This document shows, piece after piece, positions 44,342 to 54,180 of a DNA stretch of 64,000 nucleotides (the first letter of the stretch is position 1; the number at the start of each line of letters is the position of its first letter). The notes beneath the pieces were generated by a model, which worked only from the letters and a program-made list of their open reading frames with translations, ran no database searches and had not been told where the DNA came from. The DNA is from Macrothele yani (taxonomy: Eukaryota; Arthropoda; Arachnida; Araneae; Macrothelidae): contig CM076997.1 in NCBI GenBank assembly GCA_039090855.1, positions 169,600,709 through 169,664,708 of the forward strand, read 5' to 3'. The translations under genes were made by a program, and so were the position numbers.

Positions 44342-44881
44342 TTTCTTTAGTGAACTATTGGTATCCCATATCGCAACTTGATTGGTTTTTGATCTATTAC
44401 ATTTATTTTCTGTTTTTATACAAAATATTTTAATGAACCTTTAGTGCGTCAGATAAACCGAAGGACCGGCCTGTAGTCTAGAGATTCATGGTCTTGAAGA
44501 TCACTTTATTGAGTGTATAAATCCTGAAGATAATAATTTTCAGGATTTCTTAACAGAGCAACCTCTGTTATTTTCAAAGGTATGAATAGGTTTTTGAAGT
44601 TGAGAATGTTTTCTCTACGAATGTGATGTGTTCAAATCCTTAAGCCGATGAATTTCGCCTTTTCTTCAGTAAGTCGGGATTCAATCCTTTATGTAGGCGC
44701 ACAATCTCCAAATTACGCAACTCACACATACAGTAAAAGAAACCTACGTTACCCCACTGTGTCTGCTTCGTTGACAAGAACACCCATAAAATCCCGAAAA
44801 GAGGAAGAAGGTGAGACTTATCTTGAATTGAAATCATTTTAATTGTTTGAATGTTAAATTTACGGTACCAAAGGTACCCTC

Positions 44882-44925
<44 letters not shown>

Positions 44926-45446
44926 AAAGAAAACATTACAAAAGTACATGAGTTTTTAAAAAGTGAACTTCAGAACGAATTCTAAAACTCAGTTAGAAAC
45001 AAAGAGGTAGCACCTAAGCACGCGAAAAAAAAGAATAAAATGATTGTTAATTATTTCTAAAGTTGAAACTAAGCTATAAAGTTAGTAAATAATAACACTG
45101 ATCTGCAATTTTTCAACTTTTTTCTGTTTTCAAATGAATAGGTGTATCTGAATGGATTTTTTGCGCAGATTCCGAAAATGACCTTCAAAATTCCGTATCA
45201 CGTCAGATTTTTTCACAAATGACGGAAATGTGAAAATTAAAAAAAACGTTATTTTTTAATGACATTGCTATATGGCAACGTTTGTAACGTGTGAAAATGT
45301 TCTCTGGGGGGGGGCAAAATCCCCGTATTCGTTGAGTAATATATTCAGGAATTATACGATATAAAAACTGCTTGCCACTACAAAACATCATGCTTCTCAA
45401 CTTTGCTATGCATTCAACTGAAACTATTTCCAAAAAAAGTTTGGTC
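44342..45446. other. No recognisable gene; (GA)n microsatellite
   Basis: Intron sequence, with a long (GA)n run at about 44885-44922. No supported frame. Confidence 0.55.
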
Positions 45447-45650
45447 AGACGCTTCGGTATCGCAGTGGTTTAATCGCTGTCTTCTGTGAGAACCTGAGAT
45501 TGAATCCTGGTGAGCCATAAGTGGCATGTTTGTCGCACGACACTGGCTCTCTTCTTTCTGTGGGTCCAGTGACCCTGAATTAGAAATGGGCGAACGCCCA
45601 TAGCCCTTTCAGTTGCTCATGGCGGTCCTTAAAACCCCATCCTCCACCAC
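45447..45650 (+). mobile_element. tRNA-derived SINE, old copy
   Basis: Plus orientation: TCGCAGTGGTTTAATCGCTG (A box), ACACTGGCTCTCTTCTTTCT, GTGACCCTGAATTAGAAATG and CAGTTGCTCATGGCGGTCCT match the family in order. Confidence 0.88.
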
Positions 45651-45843
45651 CCCCACCCCCAATGTGTTCAACGTACGAAGCATCGTATGACAGAGGTATA
45701 AGTTTCAGCGAAGACAATTAACTTTTTTGCTCCTTGAAATGAAATCAAATACTGATCATCGAGGGAGATTGTTCAAATAATTCTACAGAAGGTTTTTAAA
45801 TTTCTTCAATCAAATTTCAGAACGAAGTAGTTGTATATATATA

Positions 45844-47236
45844 CACTGACGGAAAAAAATCCCAACACCACGAAAAAATAGTTGTAGAGGAATGAAATGG
45901 CGGCAATACATTTGTATAGGTAACATATTTAATCGATTAAGGTTTCAAGATCACAGCTTATTGTAAGCGCGAGAAGAGCCATTTTAAATGTAAAATGCTG
46001 GTACATTAATAACCGGTGTAATCGCCAGAATGTTGAATGCAAGCACGCAAACGTTCATGCATTGTGTCGTACAGGTGCTGGATGTCAGTTTGTGGGATGG
46101 AGTTCCATGCCTGTTGCACTTGGTCGGTCAATACAGGGACGGTTAATGCTGGTTGGAGGTGACGCTGGAGTTGTCGTCCAATGATGTCCCATACGTGCTC
46201 GATTGGTGAAAGATCTGGTGATCTAACAGGCCACGGCAACATGTCGACACTCTGTAGAGCATGTTGGGTTACTAGAGTGGTATGCGGGTGAGCGTTATCC
46301 TGTTAGAAAACACCCCTGGAATGCTGTTCATGAATGGCAGCACAACAGGTTGAATCACCAGACTGACGTACAACGAGAGTGCTACTGCTGTCATAGGAAA
46401 TTGCTCCCCAGACCATAACTCCAGGTGTAGGTCCAGTGTGTCTCGGCCGCAGATAGGTTGGTCGCAGGCGCTCACCTGGCCTCCTTATAACCAACACACG
46501 GCCATCACTAGCACCCAGGCAGAACCGGCTTTAATCAGAAAACACAACAGATCTCCACTCCGTCCTCCAATGAGCTGTAGCTTGACACCACTGACGTCGC
46601 AAACGGCAGTGGTTTGGAGTAAGTGGAATGCACGCTACAGGGCGTCTGGCTCGGAGCTGCCCTTCAAGTAACCGATTTGTAACAGTTCGTTGTGTCACTG
46701 TGTTGGCAACTGCAGCTCGAATTGCTGCCGCAGACGCGGTACGATGCGCCCCTGCCATACGCCGTACACGGCGGTCTTCCCTCTCAGTAGTGCCACGTGG
46801 CCGGCCGGAACCCGGTCTTCTTGAGGCAGTACCTTTCCTTGACCAACGCTGCCAACAATCATGCACAGTGCCTACATTCTTGTCAAGTCGTTCTGCAATA
46901 TTGCGGAAAGAAAATCCACCTTCTCGTAGCCCTATTACACGACCTCGTTCAAACTCCGTGAGCTGTTGATAATGGCTTCTTCGTCTTCTTAAAGGCATTC
47001 ATGACTAACATCAACACCCTACGTCGAATCTCAACGATAACTAACGCTCACGAACGTTACAGCGCGTATTTACAGCAAACCTGCTTTGCATGTTCCGAGG
47101 GGCGCTTGTAGCGCCACACGTATACCCCGAGCGCGAAATTTGCATAGACGTCATCTTACAGAAGTACTCTCGCCGCCTACCAACTGTCGTTTATCTAACA
47201 CAACCCCTTCTTGGTGTTGGGATTTTTTTACGTCAG
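45844..47236 (-). mobile_element. Tc1-type transposon (Tc1-C), two nonsense changes
   Basis: Ends CACTGACGGAAAAAAATCCC at 45844 and the complement of CTGACGTAAAAAAATCCC ending at 47236, in a (TA)n context on both sides. About 1.4 kb. The transposase is in one continuous frame. Confidence 0.92.
46006..46998 (-). pseudogene. Tc1-C transposase, two premature stops
   Basis: One frame of 330 codons from ATG 46998 to a stop at 46006, with no frameshift. Two in-frame TAA codons interrupt it, at 46533-46531 (where Tc1-B has a Glu, after the first catalytic Asp) and 46305-46303 (where Tc1-B has a Gln, just before QDNAHPH). The N-terminal HTH (LTEFERGRVIGLREGGFSF), both catalytic aspartates and the SPIEHVWD glutamate are present. 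The pattern suggests a recently lost gene. Confidence 0.9.

Positions 47237-47283
<47 letters not shown>
47237..47283. repeat. (TA)n(TG)n microsatellite
   Basis: A TA run followed by a TG run of about 16 units, at the Tc1-C right end. RTE copy B begins just beyond. Confidence 0.95.
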
Positions 47284-47285
<2 letters not shown>

Positions 47286-47291
47286 ATCACG

Positions 47292-47983
47292 TCTTCAGGA
47301 TGACTTGTGGTGGGTGCATAAGCTTGAATAATCTGAGACTGGTATCTTCTCGAGAGTTGGATAACAAGTCGTGTAGTTCTGTCCGAGGAACTTTCAGCTT
47401 CGACAACTTTATCCTTCAGTTTCTTGTTTATTATAAATCCAACACCACTAGTTCTGCGAGTATCTGTCCCATGATAGTAGAAGAAATGTCCACTTTTCAG
47501 TTCAATGAAATCTTCTCCTTTTCTCCTTACCTCACTTAGCCTGACGATGTCCCTCTTGATCCTTTGTAGTTCCTCTTTCAATTCAAGGAGCATTGAATCA
47601 GAAGATAAAGAGCGTCCATTGTAAGTAGCCAAGGTCAGCATCAGATGACAGCCTAGTCCGGTCCTCCGGTGATTCTTAGCACCGTCTGACTTCATGTCGC
47701 ACTGGCCGCTGCCTTGGCGAAGAACATTCCAGTTGCCGAAGACTGAGGGCCAAGATTTAAGTTGTGGAGTCATTTTGGAGGGGTTTGGCCATAACTCACC
47801 ACGCTGGCCAAGCGGGTTGGTGAGTGTAGGATAGCATTTCTTCTAACCCGATGGTATAGTTATACCGCTATTGGCGGTCATCAGAGCCCCTTTAGTGGGA
47901 ACAGGATGCACCGCCGGAAGGCGGGGTTGACATTTGTCAAGGAGAGGTTGTAGTATGTTACGCATCACCTGACCTTACATCCC
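47292..47983 (-). mobile_element. RTE LINE, 5' fragment (copy B)
   Basis: Matches the 5' end of copy A, from GGGATGTAAGGTCAGGTGAT at 47983 through the start of the endonuclease (minus frame 47773-47228 with LATYNGRSLSSDS, SEVRRKGEDFIELKSGH). Cut off near the middle of the endonuclease. Either 3'-truncated or separated from its remainder by later events. Confidence 0.9.
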
Positions 47984-47994
47984 GTAAACGGTAC

Positions 47995-48297
47995 ATGAAT
48001 AGACTGAAGAATTGCGGTGCTATAAACGGTACAATTGTTGAAACAATGTTGGAAAACTTCAAGCAGTTGGGTTGTAACATGAGTGTAAAAGTTCACTTTC
48101 TACACTCCCATATCAACTACTTTCCGGAAAAGCTGGGACATTATAATGAAGAGCACGGTGAACGCTTTCATCAGTATATTAAGGAGATGGTGAAGAGGTA
48201 CCAGGGGATATGGAATGAAATTGTGATGGCCGACTATTGTTGGATGTTGAAGAGAGACAGTAAAGATAAAGGAGGATCTGCACAGTTTAAAAATTAA
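47995..48297 (+). CDS. Uncharacterised repeat-associated protein fragment
   Basis: An uninterrupted frame of 100 residues with NFKQLGCNMSVKVHFLHSHI, FPEKLGHYNEEHGERFHQYI and YQGIWNEIVMADYCWMLKRD. I believe this matches a family repeatedly seen as short frames in arthropod genomes, probably the C-terminus of a transposon or virus-like element protein. I cannot name it. The ATG at 47998 region may not be the true start, since the family appears to be longer. It directly abuts the 5' end of RTE copy B. Confidence 0.5.
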   Translation: MNRLKNCGAINGTIVETMLENFKQLGCNMSVKVHFLHSHINYFPEKLGHYNEEHGERFHQYIKEMVKRYQGIWNEIVMADYCWMLKRDSKDKGGSAQFKN

Positions 48298-48596
48298 TGG
48301 AATACTGTTTTCTTGTCGTTTTGTTAAAGACTAGTCACAGGTCAGTTCCTTACAGTAATTTTAAAGTGTTTTTTAAACAAAAAGTCTTTCTGGGACATTG
48401 TGTTAGCATTTTTGTGCTTATATTAATTAAAATCTTGAAATCATAACTTCTTATTTTATTTAAAAACCTGACGTGATAGAGAAAAGTGGAAGTCATTTCT
48501 AGAATTGGCGTCAAAAATTGATTCAGGAATAGCTATTTTTAAGAAATCATCTGACAAAAATTTAAATTTGCAGACTGGTGTTATCCATATACTGAT

Positions 48597-49264
48597 CGAT
48601 GAAGGTTTCCCCAAGTTTCTTAAACAACCGTCTGTCTCGCGTCAGTCTTCTCCATGTCACTCCCGCATACTTTCGAATTTCGTCCATCTATCTAGCATGC
48701 GATTTTCTTCTGAGTCTTTTTCTGTTCCTTGAAATCCAGTCTAAAATTTCGGTTATCCATCGGCGGTCGGTTCGTCTGGCAACGTATCCAACCCATTTCC
48801 ATTTCAGGGATTCTACTCTGGTCATGACGTCTTCCACTCTTGCCATTTTCCTTATCCACGGGTTCCTCTTTTTATTTTTCCTGGTTACACCAAACCTGTA
48901 TTTTACAATGCTTCTTTCCGTTGCCTGCTGTCTTTGTATGTCTTTTTTAGTTAAGGTCCATGTCCCTGCTCCATATGTAAGAACTGGAAGGATGCATCGA
49001 TTAAACACTTTTCTTTTAAGACATAATGACATATTGCTCTTGAAAGTTATACTGTTTCTTCCAAAAGCTCTCCAGGCAAGTTTTTACACACCGATTAATT
49101 TCCTCATCAATGTAACCCTTCATTGATATCAGTTGTCTGAGTTAAATGTAGGTATCGGTTACCTCAAGTTTTTCCAAATCAATCGCAAAATCTTCATGTC
49201 TTGTAAAAGCATGGTTTTGTCTTCCGAAAGTTCATTTTTAATTCCACTTCTTTACTTTTGTCAG
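48597..49264 (-). mobile_element. RTE LINE, 3' fragment (copy C)
   Basis: Aligns with copy A from its 3' end (GAAGGTTTCCCCAAG) to the end of the RT region. The minus frame 49032-48688 has YGAGTWTLTKKDIQRQQ. More diverged than copies A and B. Confidence 0.88.
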
Positions 49265-51344
49265 TATAAAATTTTCACGATATTAATAAAGCAGAATAAT
49301 GAAGTAGTTTCAAACAATGATACATTTATAAATTCGTCTCTTATGCTGAGGTTTCCAAAACAAAACACAAGAAAATAATATGTTATGCATGCAAAAAAAC
49401 TTAGCAACGGAGATTGCAGTAGTGTCTTTTGAGAATATTGGAAAAGGGAAAATCTTCGCGTGATATAGATAATAAATGGAAGACGACATCGTGTTACTCC
49501 TCCAACAAGATTGATCCCAAACTTAGTTTCTTCCATTCTGCAACTTGATTTTGCAGTTCTGCGTTTCTATTTTTCATTTATTGAAACATATTATATTTGC
49601 ACTTCTACTTCCGCTTTTATTTCCCAAAAGACAAGAAAATTTCCGCATGAAAGTTGAAATTGCTTTTGTTGCGTGGAAACAAAACCATTATGGTGCAACA
49701 ACAATTCCTTCTTTTATGCGCAGAATCTTTTAAAAACCAAGTTTGCGTTTTCCTAAATGCCAAATGGAACTCTTGTGCTTATATTTAGCGCTTACCGATT
49801 TCATATCTGTTTCTTTATACCAATGTGCAAAGTTGTTACTAAATATTTAAAAATATGACAAATGGACTGTTTATCCGTCAGAAGAAGAGCACAAATATAG
49901 CAAAATACTGTGAGACAATTCTTTGAACACAACTATATCTGAATATGTCATCAGTGTTTTCTCAAATGCAAAATAATTGAACGGTGGCACAGAAATGTGC
50001 AGGTATTCCATAAAAAAATAAAAAGGTAAGACAAAGAAAGAAAGATGAGGACTCAGATTTGGGTGTTTACAGTACTCCATTATTGAGTGAATGTCTTTAA
50101 AATATTTTTAGTGACAGTGAAAACTTATGCCCACAAACAGATAGTGTCGTGTCCCTCTCTTCAACTCTAAGTATTATTTCCGTTTAAGTAGAAAAAAAAA
50201 TGTAAACTTATGGTCATAATTCAGTCAATCGTTTTCAAAAAGATTTTCTCGAACATTTCAATTTCTCGGACAACATTATTGAAAAATATTTTCTCGACCA
50301 TTTCAGTTCCTCAGTCGATCTTATGCAAAACGATTTTCTCGTCAATCGTATTGCGAAGATCATGGAAATCATGAATTTTAATGTTTCAATAGTATATTAC
50401 ACATTGCACGAAGTTTCTTGTCTAAATAATTGCTAAAAAAATTTTTTATCATCTCTTCGCGTTTTAGGTCTGATTGATATTTATAAAATTAGTCAGAAAA
50501 TAAATAAGTATTTGAAAGAGTCAAAGACACAATAAATATGTGTAATATTTTGCGCGATACACTTGAACGAACGGCTGTATCATTGAGATGCAAGATATTT
50601 TTCAGTCCGTAGTTTTCTCCTTGAAAATTTCTGTTGAATTTTTATCAACGTGCAAAATTTTGCTTTGGGAAGTACAACGTATTTAGATCTTCCATCAGGT
50701 AGGGACAAAAGATTCTGGTTGGTTACTGCCTGCGTTTGTATAAAAGAGGAACGGAAACATGCTTCTGAAAGAATTTGCTAAGGAGTTAATACTCTTTTCA
50801 GTAAAATGGAGAAGGAAAGGAACTTAAGAGTGAAACAAAATAAGGAACGAAAATATGGAAGTGTAGAGAGTAGCAGAAGAGTTAACAGGAAAGAGATATA
50901 TAAGAAAAAGAGATACGTATAACGTTTATTTCTGCCAAAAAATATATTCCCTGAATTTTTATCAGCTGTGCATAAGAATAAGAAATTGGCTTCTTGCGTA
51001 AATGTTACAACTCTGAACGATCACGTGTTTCAAACTAATACATCATCTGCTAAATGGATCTCATACTTGTCTTTTTTTCGTTTTGTATTATTTTGTTTGT
51101 TTCTAATTTTTCCGTTTAATTTGATTAACGCATATGATTTTTACTGCAGATTAATAAATTAGGTAATTCAGGGGTTCAAGAAAGCTATCGTGATGATAAT
51201 TTTGTCAGAGAAAGGGAGAAAAGTAAGTAAAAGTGGAGGTCATTTGCTTTGCAAGTAAGATATTTCTGACACCAAAATTTTCATTCATACTTGACGATGG
51301 CTACGTTTCTTAGAATTTTACAAGATAAAAATATGTTATCTTAC
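49265..51344. other. Intron, no gene seen; short tandem repeats
   Basis: Non-coding AT-rich intron of the channel. At 50220-50360 a degenerate unit of about 55 bp containing GATTTTCTCGA and CATTTCA repeats about three times. Nothing else supported. Confidence 0.5.
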
Positions 51345-51485
51345 CTGGTCCATCATAATACATTTTGCTCGAGGCTGCTTTTATTGGCAAAACTAAACGA
51401 AACTTATTGTGCCCTGAATCGCCTTCAAAAATGCCTATTCCTTTACCATCCCACTGAAGAACCATATCTTTTTCCGTTACAGAGT
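51345..51485 (-). CDS. Ligand-gated anion channel exon (ligand domain)
   Basis: A 141 nt exon between TTTTGCAG (51486) and CCAG|GTAAG (51344). It begins after the first base of a codon and ends with the first base of the next, which the following exon (30086) completes to Asp. It encodes SVTEKDMVLQW and then a stretch ending KAASSKMYYDGP, matching the loop F region and beyond of the extracellular domain in GluCl- and GlyR-type receptors (Thr-x-x-Asp-x-x-x-x-Trp). It is 21 kb from the next exon. Its short length makes the call depend on the matching phases. Confidence 0.82.
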
Positions 51486-52259
51486 CTGCAAAATGTAACA
51501 GGTTTTCAGCATAAGAAAATTTACAAAGTATATGTTCATGTTATAAGTAACTAAGAAAGTACACATTACTTCATATAATATAGGAATTTGTCAAAAAATA
51601 TTGAGTGCGGATTTCATGTCTTCAAAAGTCACACATAACTTCTTATGTAGAAGGCATAAATAGAACTGAGATTTGGTGCCGCATGTTTCAGCGCATTTAA
51701 AGAATCCACCTTTTAAACAAGATATTTTTCATCACGACTATTCGATGACTTTCAAGAGAAGAGTACATGGCACTTGAAATTAAATTATGTGAGGAAGTAA
51801 GAAACTAGACCGCTTCAGTCAATACAAATACCACTTATGAATGAAACAAAAACCGCATAATTTTAACAAATTATGAGCACTCCTGTCACTTAACAACAAG
51901 AAGTATGACACCGAATTTCCTGATGTAATGAGCACGTGTTTTGAATCCGTTCTGACGTAAATTAAACTTATCAAAGCTATTCAAAGCCAATAAAACCGGT
52001 AGGAAAAAAAGTCAATCGGTTTCTACAATCGATAAAACATCCGAAGAAACTCATCCTACTTAGTTCCAGAGCGGCTAAAAAGCAAGTTACGAAAATTAAG
52101 AAACGGCGCACAAAACGTTTCTCATAGCACAAAGAAGGTATCAGAGACAAATAAATTTTCAAATCGGAAAGTTAAAAGAAGAAACATAGCAGGAAGCATT
52201 ATATGTATAAGTTTACATCTTCTAGCGGAAGAATTTTACATAATGGAAATGTTGAAAAT
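51486..52259. other. No recognisable exon or gene
   Basis: Upstream intron of the channel, presumably. No supported frame or repeat seen. Confidence 0.45.
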
Positions 52260-53715
52260 AGGAAAAAAATATTTTTCATGAAAAAAGCTATACTAAGCAA
52301 AAAGAACTTTTCAAATACGTCTCCCGGAAGCAGAGAGGCGAAAACAAGGCTTCGACCTTTACGCATCTAGCAAGAAATCTGTGCATTATTTCAAGAAGAT
52401 AATGCTCCACATCTCTAGTGTAGCGAATGGTATACAGTAAAAAAGAAATTTCTCAAGTGTTTTTCAAAGCGGCGATACAGCTGCAAACTGAGGTACACAA
52501 ACACCACCTACCGACAGAACTGTGAACTACAAAATTCCTGAGATACTAGGCAAAGGTGTTATATAAGGTAAATGGCATCTGGTGTTGAACGAATTTTTTA
52601 AATCGCACAAGTAAAAGCAGACATATTGAGAAAAAGAGCACAAGCATTTGCTCATCCTAGCAGCGAAATTGCTCATTATTTTGAGAAGAAAATACGCACA
52701 CAGTTTGCTTAGTTATTATTACTTGACCGAAGAAACAAGTTTTTCAATCGGGTTTTTAGTCTCGGAGATATTGCTGTAAACGGAAACGTGAACTTACGCC
52801 CTCTGGTGGCATACTTGTGCGTTAAAAAAGTTTTAAATTACATGAAAAATATGTCTTAGAGGAAACACCCTACAACAAAGAAAGCAAAGAAAGAAGTTTT
52901 CAAATCGAACTTCTGGAAACAGAGATATCGAGAAGGATAAGATATGCATCTACGACCCCTGGTTTGGAAAAACCAAGCATTAAAAAAAAAGTTCTCAAAA
53001 GATTTTCGGTGTGAGCGGTATCGGTCCACGAAATAATGTTTTCCGTCGAGTTTTCAGGAGCTCAGATTTTGCTTCAAATATATCAGAAACTACGCTCCCT
53101 GGTAGCCAAACAATTCGTTACCAAATATCAGAAATCATACGCAAAACATTTTTAATCAGGAGCTGTATGCGATACAGGAAGGATTTTTCAAATTGGAGTT
53201 TTAGAAGCAGAAATATCGGGTAAACGCAATCTATCTTTACATTTCCTTGAGGAAATTCTGTGAATTACTTGAAAATTTTGAAATTATATGAAAAACATTC
53301 ACACCGGAAAATCTATCCAACAAAGAAAGAATATTTCAAATAGGACTCATAGAAGCAGAGATATCGCTAAAAATAAGATATACATCTACGCCGCTGGCGG
53401 AGAAACCATGCATTATGTTAAGAAGAAAATATTCTGGGAAGATTTACTGACGCGAATGGTATCGGTCCACAAAATAATTTTTTCAATTGAGATTTTAGAA
53501 GCTCAGATTTTGCTGGAAATGTATCAGCAGCAGAAATTAACGCTTGTGCCCCCTAATGGCCAACCCATTTTTTATCAAAAATCAGAAATTATATGCAGAA
53601 GATTTCCTATCAGGAGGTGTATTCGCTGCAGAGAGAATTTTTCAAATTGGAGTTTTAGAAGCAGAGATATCGGGGGAAATGTAATTTACTTTTACACCCC
53701 CTAGAGAAAAATTGA
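52260..53715 (-). repeat. ~146 bp tandem repeat with CTCF-like motif, block 3
   Basis: About ten degenerate units. An AGAAGCAGAGATATCG-like segment recurs near 52325, 52470, 52615, 52762, 52915, 53058, 53203, 53345, 53490 and 53650. CCACCAGAGGGCG occurs on the minus strand at about 52796-52810 and GGCCATTAGGGGGC at 53548-53561, close to the CTCF core consensus. Short open frames here are accidental. Confidence 0.82.
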
Positions 53716-53844
53716 AGCATAACTGGAAAAAATGACTATACCTAAAATAGTCTTCGGCATAAATAGAATCGAAAGGTAAAAGAAGTAATTAATAATAAGG
53801 AACTGTACACCAATTACATTTAAAATAGTATAACTATACTAGTA

Positions 53845-54102
53845 ATCCGAATTTCTTGGTGTAGATTATAAATCAAAAGTTTCCAAACATTCGCACTCAC
53901 CCAGATAGCTTTTTAAAAGAAAGTAGACAGCTGACTGCAAACTGGATAATAGAACACTTCAACAATTTGAACGCGGTAAAATTTTTTAAGTGTTCTAGTA
54001 TCAAGTTTACCGTTGGCTGTCTACTTTCCTTGAAAAAGCGATCTGGTTGATTTGAGAAAGATAGGAAACTTTGATTTATAATCTACGCCAAGAAATTCGG
54101 AT
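53845..54102. mobile_element. TA-flanked foldback MITE
   Basis: 258 bp, almost wholly an inverted repeat: ATCCGAATTTCTTGGTGTAG at the left and its complement at the right, with a further matching GTAGACAGC/GCTGTCTAC stretch inside. TA flanks at 53843-53844 and 54103-54104. No coding frame. Confidence 0.88.
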
Positions 54103-54180
54103 TAATCGGTACAATAATTTTTTAATGGCTTGTTTAGAAGCAAATATGTAGAATAAATAGTGAAATATGTAGAATAATGT

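Larger units (their letters stand above)
27259..51485 (-). other. Cys-loop ligand-gated anion channel gene, 3' part (three exons)
   Basis: Gene model joining exons 51485-51345, 30086-29710 and 27432-27259 on the minus strand. Splice sites are canonical: TTTTGCAG, TTCTCTTAG and GTCTTTCAG acceptors, with GGACCAG|GTAAG and GTAGAG|GTAAGG donors. Intron phases match (1 to 1, then 0 to 0), and the joined order of features is that of a pentameric ligand-gated channel: late ligand-domain strands, TM1, TM2, TM3, short loop, TM4, stop. The first shown exon begins in mid-codon, so more exons lie upstream, beyond 64000 or unrecognised. The long intron (30087-51344) carries two Penelope/LINE insertions, a Helitron, Tc1 elements and SINEs. 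Confidence 0.88.

Noticed and set aside
47237..47283. TA/TG run as a regulatory Z-DNA element
   Set aside because: A plain microsatellite at a Tc1 target site. Nothing supports a specific role.
52260..53704. Open frames such as 53288-53704 and 53011-53223 as a gene with repeated motifs
   Set aside because: The repeated residues reflect the ~146 bp tandem repeat read in one frame.
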